64,000 nucleotides of DNA from an uncultured Thermoanaerobaculia bacterium (GTDB lineage: Bacteria > Acidobacteriota > Thermoanaerobaculia > Multivoradales > Multivoraceae). The DNA lies in NCBI GenBank assembly GCA_951813015.1, contig CATOTG010000006.1:897501-961500 (forward strand). Reading direction: 5' to 3'. The translations under genes and the position numbers were made by a program. The notes under the pieces are model-generated. The model worked only from the letters and a program-made list of their open reading frames with translations, was not told where the DNA came from and did not search any database. The number at the start of each line of letters is the position of its first letter. Within the stretch, counting starts at the first letter, position 1. This document shows positions 57,488 to 64,000 of the stretch, piece by piece.

Positions 57488-58224
57488 AGGTCGCGTCCCC
57501 TGCCTCGTTCTTCCGGTGCGGAGCCATCCCGTGGCTGACCGTCTCCGAGCACGCCGGGCGGAAAGGGCTTGCCGATCCACTCGCTGGTCAGACGCGGCGG
57601 CGGGCGGCCATCGGCGACGTTGCCGGGCCTGAGCTGGATCAGCTCGCTGGTGAAGTACCAGTTCGAGTAGTCCTCCTGGCCGCCCCAGACGCGCATCGAG
57701 GGGCCGGGAGTCGCGCTGTAGACGCCCAGGATCGGCCCGACCGTCGGCCCTTCGCCCTCCTCCTCGTTCGGCGGCGGCACGGCGGTCAGTCCGCCGCCGG
57801 CGCCGCCGGCGTTGGCCGGACTGGCGTCTCCGGCCCGGCGGCGGTTTGCCGGCTGGCCGGTGTTGTTCGGTGTTCCCTGCATCAGCAGGCCCCAGCGACC
57901 TTCCTCGTCCATCGGGTTGGGCCACAACTGCCGGATGACCCGCGGCTCGACCTCGATGAGTTCCTCGAGCGCCGTCGGCAGGCGTCCCTGGCGGACCCGG
58001 AACAGGCGGATCGCCTCGGCGTACTGGAGGCCGCGAAAGATCAGCTCTTCCTCCTTCTGCCGCTTGGCCCAACTGCTCCAGTAGGGCAGTGCCGCCGCGA
58101 CCGCGATGTTCATCACCGTGATCATGACGGCGAGCACGACGAGGTTGTAGCCGGCCTCGGACGGTCGGTCCGCCGGGCTGGCGCGGAGAGGCGCCTGGTC
58201 ACCAGTCGGCATAGGCTTCGCCAT
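57484..58224 (-). CDS. type II secretion/type IV pilus pseudopilin lacking Glu5
   Basis: This 246-residue prepilin-like protein has the basic leader ending SEAG, then YNLVVLAVMITVMNIAVAAALP as the pilin helix (in parts). Position 5 after the predicted cleavage is valine instead of the usual glutamate, as in tip pseudopilins such as GspK. The globular part includes YAEAIRLFRVRQGRLPTALEEL, a GspG-like segment, and a low-complexity GGAGGG loop. It overlaps the GspG-like gene by 26 bases. Confidence 0.82.
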   Translation of the reverse strand: MAKPMPTGDQAPLRASPADRPSEAGYNLVVLAVMITVMNIAVAAALPYWSSWAKRQKEEELIFRGLQYAEAIRLFRVRQGRLPTALEELIEVEPRVIRQLWPNPMDEEGRWGLLMQGTPNNTGQPANRRRAGDASPANAGGAGGGLTAVPPPNEEEGEGPTVGPILGVYSATPGPSMRVWGGQEDYSNWYFTSELIQLRPGNVADGRPPPRLTSEWIGKPFPPGVLGDGQPRDGSAPEERGRGRDL

Positions 58225-58633
58225 TTAGCGCGCTCTCCTCTGCCCCCGAGTGGACGTCCTCGATGCCGGGATCTCCGAAGGGTGAAAGGTCCGTTTCGGC
58301 CCACGGGTCCTCGCCCGAGAGAGCGGGAAACTCGGCGAAGACCTCCACCCAGGTGTCGGTGGAGCGGGTGATCGGGTCAAGGGGGATCGTGCGCAGGTAC
58401 TCCTCTTCGACCAGGGCCTGGAGGCTCGGCGGGTAGTGCCCCTTGTCGGCATGGTGCTGCTCGATCGCGTCGCGCATCACCCGGAGGTTCTGCTTCAGTG
58501 CCGCTTCCTGCGCCCGTCGCGGCGCGTTCTTCAGCAGGGGCACCGCGACCGCGGCAAGAATGCCGATGATCGCCATGACGATGATCAGCTCCAGCAGCGA
58601 CATGCCGCGCTGGCCCATGATTCTCCGGTTCAT
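58199..58633 (-). CDS. GspG-like major pseudopilin
   Basis: This 144-residue prepilin has the leader MNRRIMGQRG, then MSLLELIIVMAIIGILAAVAVP with Glu at +5 (in parts). It has the GspG pattern DAIEQHHADKGHYPPSLQALVEE and LDPITRSTD-W. It would polymerise into the pseudopilus driven by inner-membrane machinery. It starts one base after the stop of the upstream pseudopilin. Confidence 0.92.
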   Translation of the reverse strand: MNRRIMGQRGMSLLELIIVMAIIGILAAVAVPLLKNAPRRAQEAALKQNLRVMRDAIEQHHADKGHYPPSLQALVEEEYLRTIPLDPITRSTDTWVEVFAEFPALSGEDPWAETDLSPFGDPGIEDVHSGAEESALNGEAYADW

Positions 58634-58634
58634 G

Positions 58635-59267
58635 TCACCACTCCTCGTACGGAACGCGGTTCAGACCGACGCCCTCGGACAGGGAGAACACGTCGTAGGC
58701 GTTCTCTCCTCCCCAGTTCGTGTCGTCCGGCTGATCCTGGTAGCTCCGCAGGCCCCATTCCGCCTCGCCGGTCATCGGGTCGACGGGAATGCGGCGCAGA
58801 AAACGAATCTCGCCATCCGCCTGTCCGATCAACTGAATCGGCTCGATCAGGACCTCGAGTTCACTGGGATAACCGTCGGTTCCGATCTCGATCGGAATCA
58901 GGCCGACATCGCTGTAGCGCTTGTGTTCGTCGATCGCGTTGCGCAGCGTGCGCAGGTGCGACCGGAGTTCGGCTTCCTTGATCCGTTTGTTCGTGAAGGT
59001 GGCGGTGGGCAGGGCGACGGCCGCCAGCGTCAGCATCACGGCGCACACCGTGACGAGTTCCACCAGGGTGTACCCGGCTCGGCGACGCCCGCCGTCTCGC
59101 GCAAGGAACAGGAACAGGCGCCGGATGTGGGGGCCAGGGCGGAAGATCGCCGCCGCTGCGCCGGTTTCGCAGGCGCGACCGGGAGTTCCCGGCGGCGTTG
59201 CTCCATGTGGATCCGGGGCGCCGTGCAGCGCGGCGGCCTTCGTCCCGGGCAAGCCAGGCGGGATCAA
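58635..59267 (-). CDS. pseudopilin with long N-terminal leader
   Basis: This prepilin-like protein of up to 210 residues has the cleavage site RRRAG/YTLVELVTVCAV with Glu at +5, after about 65 residues of leader if the coupled TTG at 59267 is used. That leader is far longer than usual, but no nearer start codon is in frame. The globular part (LRTLRNAIDEHKRYSDVGLI, IPVDPMTGEAEWGLRSYQD) resembles GspG/GspH-like pseudopilins. TTG overlaps the secretin stop. Confidence 0.8.
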   Translation of the reverse strand: MIPPGLPGTKAAALHGAPDPHGATPPGTPGRACETGAAAAIFRPGPHIRRLFLFLARDGGRRRAGYTLVELVTVCAVMLTLAAVALPTATFTNKRIKEAELRSHLRTLRNAIDEHKRYSDVGLIPIEIGTDGYPSELEVLIEPIQLIGQADGEIRFLRRIPVDPMTGEAEWGLRSYQDQPDDTNWGGENAYDVFSLSEGVGLNRVPYEEW

Positions 59268-61663
59268 GCGACGGTCTCCGGTTCGGTTGGCTCCGGCGGC
59301 TCGGCGTCCTGGATCTCGATCTCCAGCGGGCGCACGGTCGGCGCCGGCAGCGCCTCGAGCTCGGGACCCTTGGGCCTGGCCTGCTCGATCGCGATCGTTG
59401 CTCTGCCGGGACCAGTCGCCCGCACCTCGAGGGCCAGCAGGTGTCCCCGCCCGGCCACACCCGCCTGATCACCCAGCCGGCTGAGGCCGACGATGACCGT
59501 GCCCGGCGTCGAGTTGTCCGTCATCAGGGAGACCTCGTTCTGGTCGCCCAGGAAGGACTCGGCCCTGACCGCGGTCACCTCGATTTGTTCCGGGTCGTAA
59601 CGGAGACGCAATGGCAGATGGGAGAGCGGCGTGCTGGACCTCACGTCCAGGCGCGCTTCGAAGCGGTCGCCGACCGTCGCGCGCAGCGCCTGGGGTGAAA
59701 AGGAGAGTTCGATTTCGCGGTCGGTCCGCGCCGACGCCGGTTGGAAGAGGGCCGGGACGATTGCGGGGGGCTGCTGGAGCAGGCTTGCGTTCTGGCGCGG
59801 ACTCCCCGGCGGCGGGACGAGTTCGACGCCCAGAGGGGGCCCCTCCTCTCCGTCCTCGCTCGTGTCGCCTTCCGGGGCCGCGTCGCGCAGACCCGGGGGC
59901 AGGCGTTCCTCCAGTTGCTGCCGCGTCTCGTCGCCCTCGGCCGCCGGCTCGTCGAATGGACCGTCGATTCCGGAGTCGATCCGGGGACTCGAGCCCCGGA
60001 AGACGACGTTCTGCTCCGTGCCGACCCAGATCGGCGCCAGGTCCTCTTCCCGGATGTCCGCACGGCGGATGATGTGCGGCGTGAGGGTCAGCACGATGTC
60101 GGTACGCCTGTTGTCGCTCCTCTTCCTGGAGAACAGGCGGCCGATCACCGGGATTTCCGAGAGACCGGGGATCCCGTCCTGGCGGTTCGACTCGTTCGTG
60201 CGGATCAGGCCGGCCAGGAAGTTCGTCTCGCCGTCGCGCAGCCGGATGCTGGTCCGGATGTTGCGGCTGCCGATGATCGGCTGGTCGCCGATCTGGCCGC
60301 CCAGGTCGCTGACCTCGATGTCGAGTTCCAGGGAGATCTCTTCGTTGTGGTGGACGCGGGGCGTGATGTCCACCTGGATGCCCACGTTCTGGTACTGGTA
60401 GGACGTGATGGGCACTACGTTGCTGCCCGCGGTGTTCGCCGTGTTGAAGCTGGTCACCGGGATCGGGACCCGGTCGCCGATCGAAAACGAGCTCTCCTCT
60501 CCCTCCGTGATCCGCACCTGCGGCTTGGCCAGCGTCTGCGCGTCGGTCGAGTTCTTCACGAAGTCGAACAGGAACCCGGGCACGGTGAGCACCCAGTTGT
60601 TCTGATTGAGCGATTGGACGTCCGACATCCGCAGCGGCACGTCCTCGCCGCCGATGTCGAGTCGGATGCCGAGGGTGTTCGCGTCGAGCGAGAGCCCGAG
60701 GTCCTGGAGCTTCGAGGTGTTGATCTCGAGCAGCTCGACATCGATCACGACCTCGGCCTTCGCCTTGTCTGCTTGCTCGATGATGCGTTCCGCGACCTTG
60801 ACCTTCTCGACGCTGTCCATCATCACGATCGCGTTCAGCCGTTCGTTCGCGGCGATGAACCGGGTCGCAAGCAGACTGCGGAGGATGGTCAACACGTCCC
60901 TCACGTCCGCGTTCGAGAGGAAGAAGGTCTGGATGATCCGGTCTTCGTACGCCTGGCGATTCGCGGGCGTGTTCTGCAGGATCATGATCGTCTGTTCGTC
61001 GAGCACCTTGTAGAAGTGTCCGAGGCTCTGCATCAGGCTCTCGAGCCCCTCCAGCGCGGTGACTTCCCGCAGTTCGATGGGGCCGGAGAGCGGTGCATCG
61101 CGCAGGCGGGGATCGAACACGATGTTGAACCCGAACGCCTGTCCCATCGCGCGGTAGATCTCCATGAAGGTCGCGTTCGGGAAGTCGAACGTGATCGGTT
61201 CGTCGGAACGGGGACTCAAGGTCGGCGGCATCGGCTCGGAGCCCCGGCCCTCGTTCTTGAGCTCCGAGATCGTCTTCGGACCCCGGCCGCTGTTCTCGAT
61301 CCGGGTCCGAACCTTCTCCAGTTCGGTGAGGGCGTACTGGTTCGTCGGGTCGAGTTGCACGGCGCGCTGCATCTCCAGCAGGGCGTCGCGGTCCCGGCCG
61401 GCTTCCTGCAGCTTCCTGCCCTGCTCGAAATGGGCGTGGGCGGCCTGGGTCTTGGCCCGCAGCAGACCGGCCCGGTAGCGGAGGTCCGAGGGATCCTCGG
61501 CGACCAGTTCCATGTAGCGGAGGACGGCGGCGTCCCAGTCACCCGCGGTTTCCGCGTACTGCGCTTCCCTGAAGCTCCGGTAGCCGCTACAGGAGGCGAA
61601 GACCAGCAAGCCCAGGAGAGCCAGCGCCAGGGCGCGCGGCCGTTTTCCGTTTCGTTCTTCCAT
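59264..61663 (-). CDS. secretin (PilQ/GspD family) with C-terminal cohesin domain
   Basis: This 799-residue outer-membrane secretin is made as a lipoprotein (FASC lipobox). A TPR-like region (about 30-125) is followed by N0/N1 modules (FDFPNATFMEIYRAMGQAFG; RIIQTFFLSNADVRDVLTILRSLLATRF in parts). The secretin barrel (about 360-560) contains VPIPVTSF, DITPRVH and LAGLIRTNE. Residues about 654-765 form a cohesin-like beta-sandwich, and a Pro/Glu tail closes the protein. It forms the outer-membrane pore of the pilus or secretion machine encoded by this operon. ATG at 61663 follows pilP by 22 bases. Confidence 0.92.
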   Translation of the reverse strand: MEERNGKRPRALALALLGLLVFASCSGYRSFREAQYAETAGDWDAAVLRYMELVAEDPSDLRYRAGLLRAKTQAAHAHFEQGRKLQEAGRDRDALLEMQRAVQLDPTNQYALTELEKVRTRIENSGRGPKTISELKNEGRGSEPMPPTLSPRSDEPITFDFPNATFMEIYRAMGQAFGFNIVFDPRLRDAPLSGPIELREVTALEGLESLMQSLGHFYKVLDEQTIMILQNTPANRQAYEDRIIQTFFLSNADVRDVLTILRSLLATRFIAANERLNAIVMMDSVEKVKVAERIIEQADKAKAEVVIDVELLEINTSKLQDLGLSLDANTLGIRLDIGGEDVPLRMSDVQSLNQNNWVLTVPGFLFDFVKNSTDAQTLAKPQVRITEGEESSFSIGDRVPIPVTSFNTANTAGSNVVPITSYQYQNVGIQVDITPRVHHNEEISLELDIEVSDLGGQIGDQPIIGSRNIRTSIRLRDGETNFLAGLIRTNESNRQDGIPGLSEIPVIGRLFSRKRSDNRRTDIVLTLTPHIIRRADIREEDLAPIWVGTEQNVVFRGSSPRIDSGIDGPFDEPAAEGDETRQQLEERLPPGLRDAAPEGDTSEDGEEGPPLGVELVPPPGSPRQNASLLQQPPAIVPALFQPASARTDREIELSFSPQALRATVGDRFEARLDVRSSTPLSHLPLRLRYDPEQIEVTAVRAESFLGDQNEVSLMTDNSTPGTVIVGLSRLGDQAGVAGRGHLLALEVRATGPGRATIAIEQARPKGPELEALPAPTVRPLEIEIQDAEPPEPTEPETVA

Positions 61664-61685
61664 GTACTTCAGGTCCTTCCGGGCT

Positions 61686-62282
61686 CTAGCCGCCGTTCGG
61701 TCGGCCGCCGATGGCCAGTCGCACCGCGGGTTCGTCGGGGAAACCCACGAAACCGAGGTCGACCGACTCGTAGCCGATCCGTTGTACTTCGAACAGGTCC
61801 TTGACCAGGTCGCCCTTGAGCGCGTTGTAGATCTCCGTACCGTCGGAGAACACGGCGACCGGGTCGTCGTCGCGGCCCAGTGTGCCGAGGTAGACGATGT
61901 CGACCGCCGGAGGCATCGGGCCGAGGGGTTTCGGGGCCGGTGGTTCCGGCTTCGGTCGCACCGGGATGACGGGGGAAACGGGCCGCGCTTCGGGCTCGGG
62001 AAGGGTCGCCTCGGGAGTCGCGCGCTCGGGCGCCGGCCGGCTGCCGAACGACCAGGGGTCGCGCGCCTGTCCGCCCTCCGGCGGCGGCTGCTCCAGGGTG
62101 TGCGGGGCCAATTCCACGACCTCGATCGTCGCCGAGCGCAGGTCGGCGGAAGTCGTGCGGGTGAAGCCGGGGCCGCCGCCGAACGAGGGCAGGTAGCGCC
62201 AGCCGGCGATCGCCGCGACGATGGCGAGCAGGACCAGCAAGAGGGGGCGCGGCCGGTTCGACCCGGCTTTGGCGGCGCTCAT
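61686..62282 (-). CDS. PilP-like pilus assembly protein
   Basis: This 198-residue protein has one N-terminal membrane segment (LLLVLLAIVAAIAGW), a proline-rich periplasmic linker (about 60-125) and a C-terminal beta domain (DIVYLGTLGRDDDPVAVFS, GDLVKDLFEVQRIGYESVDL) fitting PilP/GspC-like connectors between the inner-membrane complex and the secretin. It overlaps pilO by ATGA. The call rests on position and the C-terminal domain. Confidence 0.8.
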   Translation of the reverse strand: MSAAKAGSNRPRPLLLVLLAIVAAIAGWRYLPSFGGGPGFTRTTSADLRSATIEVVELAPHTLEQPPPEGGQARDPWSFGSRPAPERATPEATLPEPEARPVSPVIPVRPKPEPPAPKPLGPMPPAVDIVYLGTLGRDDDPVAVFSDGTEIYNALKGDLVKDLFEVQRIGYESVDLGFVGFPDEPAVRLAIGGRPNGG

Positions 62283-62857
62283 GCTTCGGCCTCCCCGGTT
62301 GCGGCGGCGGACTCGCTGTCCGTGAACAGGGTCGAGAGGCGCAGGTCGATGCGGAGGTTCGGAGTCGCTTCGCTGAGGCTGATCGACTCGAGGGCGACGA
62401 ACGTGTCCGTCGTCTCGAGCTGGTTGATCAGCCGCCGCAGTTGGGAGTAGTTGCCTTCGACGGTGAAGACGAGCGACTTCTCGACCAGGCCGTACTGCTC
62501 GAGCCGCTCCTCCGGGTAGGAGATGGCCCCCGGACGGAGCCCGGCGCGGTTCGCGAGTTCCTTGACCTCGCGGATGAGGTCGGTCACCCGTTCCTGTTCG
62601 GTGGCGAAGCCCTCGCGGTACAGGCTCTCGACCCGGCTGCGCGTCGCTTCGACCGTCGCCACCTGGCCCTCGCGGCGAGCCACCTCCCGGGTTGTGCGCG
62701 TGCGCAGGTTGCCTGCTTCGGCGATCTCGTCCTCCAGTGCCTGGAAGCGGCCCGCGTAGACGCCGCGATACGTCGACAGCAGGCCGGCGTTGATCACGCA
62801 GAGGCCCACGCCGACCCAGAACCAGACGCGCAGGCGCCATCCCCGCCGGCGGCTCAC
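62279..62857 (-). CDS. pilO: PilO-like inner-membrane platform protein
   Basis: This 192-residue protein has a single N-terminal membrane helix, a coiled-coil (about 38-85, ALEDEIAEAGNLRTRTTREVA) and a ferredoxin-like fold (VEKSLVFTVEGNYSQLRRLINQLE). This layout is that of PilO/GspM-type proteins. It pairs with PilN in the alignment complex. ATGA overlaps on both sides. Confidence 0.88.
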   Translation of the reverse strand: MSRRRGWRLRVWFWVGVGLCVINAGLLSTYRGVYAGRFQALEDEIAEAGNLRTRTTREVARREGQVATVEATRSRVESLYREGFATEQERVTDLIREVKELANRAGLRPGAISYPEERLEQYGLVEKSLVFTVEGNYSQLRRLINQLETTDTFVALESISLSEATPNLRIDLRLSTLFTDSESAAATGEAEA

Positions 62858-63084
62858 GGCTGTCCCGCCATCGGCTCTGACTCCGGCCCGGCGGCTTCGG
62901 CGTCCGCGGCGGATTCGTTCTCGGCTGCAGCGGATGCGGTCTCGTCCGCGGCGGCTTCAGCCTTGCCCGCGGCTGATGCGGTCTCGTCCGCGGCTGATGC
63001 GGTCTCGTCCGCGGCGGCCCCGAGCTTGCCCGCGGCGGCGCCGGTCTCGTCCACGGCAGTCTCGTCCGCAGCGGACTCAGGCTC
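62854..63084 (-). repeat. repeat-coded Ala/Glu/Asp tail of pilN
   Basis: Imperfect 21-base units (GCGGCTGATGCGGTCTCGTC type on the plus strand, clearest near 62970-63020) encode ETASAAD heptads. Degenerate copies extend over about 230 bases up to the stop codon. Confidence 0.65.
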
Positions 63085-63690
63085 GCCTGCAGCGAGCGCC
63101 GGCCTGTAGGCGACGGCAATCGTGAAGTCCAGCGGACCGGCGTCCTGCTGGCTCTCGTGCCGCAGCTTCGGACCGTCGAACGACGGGTGTTCGAACAGGG
63201 AATCGATCAGCTCGAGCAGGCCATCGTCGTCCTGGGCTTCGCCGCTGATGTCGAGCATCACGCGTGCCGCAACGTCCGGCCCCGGCTCGACCTGCCGTCG
63301 CCGTCGCCGTTCGCTCGGCTGGGGTGCGAGGCTGCGAAGCCGCGTGTTCCACGGCAGCACCTCCTCGATGTCGGTGAACAGCCGGCCCCAGGGGAACCGC
63401 CGATCCGCGATGCGCTCGTTCAGGAACGCGACCTCGCGGTTCTGGGATTGCACATCGAGGCGCGCGAGCTCCGCAGCCAGCCGGTCCAGTTCGGCGCCAT
63501 CCCCGGCAAGCTGCTGGCGCAACCCGGCAAGTTCGGACCGAGCGTCGGCCGAGCCGGTCAGATAGCCCCAGTACAGCACCGCGTTGAAGGCGAGGAGCGT
63601 CGTCCCGAGGGCCCACAGAACGGCGGTCAGGCGCCGCCAGGGCCGGCGGTTGACGAACGGGCGCGCGGCCAGGTTGAATCCGTTCTTCAT
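62854..63690 (-). CDS. pilN: PilN-like protein with alanine-rich repeat tail
   Basis: This 278-residue protein begins with the PilN motif MKNGFNLAARPF, which binds PilM. A membrane helix (about 22-45), a coiled-coil (about 48-90) and a ferredoxin-like domain (about 140-200) follow. Residues 203-278 are an added tail of SAADETA-type heptads rich in Ala, Glu and Asp, encoded by short DNA repeats of 21 bases. The tail is not part of the normal family. It overlaps pilM and pilO by ATGA. Confidence 0.9.
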   Translation of the reverse strand: MKNGFNLAARPFVNRRPWRRLTAVLWALGTTLLAFNAVLYWGYLTGSADARSELAGLRQQLAGDGAELDRLAAELARLDVQSQNREVAFLNERIADRRFPWGRLFTDIEEVLPWNTRLRSLAPQPSERRRRRQVEPGPDVAARVMLDISGEAQDDDGLLELIDSLFEHPSFDGPKLRHESQQDAGPLDFTIAVAYRPALAAGEPESAADETAVDETGAAAGKLGAAADETASAADETASAAGKAEAAADETASAAAENESAADAEAAGPESEPMAGQP

Positions 63691-64000
63691 GTCCTCACCG
63701 TCAGCGACGCGCCGAGCATCGGCAGGGCCTGCTGGACACCGATCTCGGTGGTCGCGGGTTGGGCGCCGAGGGCGCCGTTGCCGTCGAGAATCCGGGCCGG
63801 CAGTCCGAACCCCTCTTCGAGCCGGTCACTCCAGGCCTCGCGGTCTTGTTCGGCGGCCAGCATCAGGACGTGCGCTGGCAGGGACCGGTTGGAGCCGAAC
63901 AGCTCGCGTTCCTCGATGAAACTCCGGGTCAATCGCAGATCGCGAACAGCCAGGTTCGAGGTGACGGAGGACGCGAGGTCCGGATCGATGCTCTTGTAGC
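63687..64000 (-). CDS. pilM: PilM-like pilus assembly ATPase, 3' part
   Basis: Only the C-terminal 104 residues or so are in the window; the frame runs off the right edge. The visible end (YKSIDPDLASSV, LRLTRSFIEERELFGSNRSL, HVLMLAAEQDREAW, GFGLPARILDG) fits the last subdomain of actin-like PilM/GspL proteins. The first gene position before pilN, joined by ATGA, strongly supports this. The 5' end and promoter lie outside. Confidence 0.8.
   Translation of the reverse strand, partial: YKSIDPDLASSVTSNLAVRDLRLTRSFIEERELFGSNRSLPAHVLMLAAEQDREAWSDRLEEGFGLPARILDGNGALGAQPATTEIGVQQALPMLGASLTVRT

Overview
The window is about 64 kb of high-GC bacterial chromosome. Gene content points to an Acidobacteriota-like genome, possibly Thermoanaerobaculia. 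The indicators are a GWxTD plus von Willebrand factor A protein, FG-GAP/ASPIC-type surface proteins, a DUF4301 gene beside rml genes, and a PilMNOP/secretin/pseudopilin operon. This placement is inference from families; the partial 23S rRNA gene would settle it. The window opens with the 3' part of an rrn operon (23S, 5S, terminator) with no tRNA in the spacer.

Region by region: 2.1-10.6 kb holds a VWA/GWxTD exported protein, a Cys-rich exported protein, cobalamin adenosyltransferase, a partial ATP synthase operon (atpZ-I-B-E only, with a c subunit carrying a sodium-type motif), an ECF sigma factor and an M23 peptidase. 10.6-21.2 kb is a plastic zone. A two-gene cassette (TPR protein plus exported 481-residue protein) occurs twice around an ABC exporter. 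The zone also has one of two copies of a 250-bp MITE-like element with 19-bp terminal inverted repeats, truncated genes (PD-(D/E)XK-like, serine-hydrolase tail), short direct repeats and a MutS-like membrane ATPase. 21.2-28.2 kb is a branched-chain-amino-acid-type ABC transporter operon with an embedded acyl-CoA ligase. 28.2-32 kb has tyrA, a membrane dipeptidase, a Nudix hydrolase and an MBL-fold hydrolase. 32-40.8 kb (minus strand) has a translationally coupled FG-GAP/FG-GAP/TPR operon, then a bactofilin-like membrane protein beside an ECF sigma factor. 40.8-48.1 kb is a tight chain: 3'-phosphoadenosine-type phosphatase, rmlB, rmlA, rmlC, DUF4301, TVP38 and a disulfide oxidoreductase. 48.1-57 kb has pcnB, an alpha-methylacyl-CoA racemase, a MaoC hydratase, citrate synthase, queE, aconitase and algH. 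57-64 kb (minus strand) is a pil/gsp operon (pilM partial, N, O, P, secretin, three pseudopilins) ending in dut.

Two genome-wide habits stand out. Most adjacent co-directional genes overlap by a few bases (ATGA, GTGA or TTGA), so translational coupling and non-ATG starts are common. Several first genes have a TAnnnT hexamer only 6-9 bases before the start codon, often with an extended TGn and no visible -35. This suggests leaderless mRNAs, most clearly in the 33-bp and 44-bp divergent gaps at 49.45 and 40.77 kb.

The best candidates for something undescribed are the duplicated TPR/exported-protein cassette with its co-varying internal strand motifs, and the MITE-like element that sits next to one cassette promoter.
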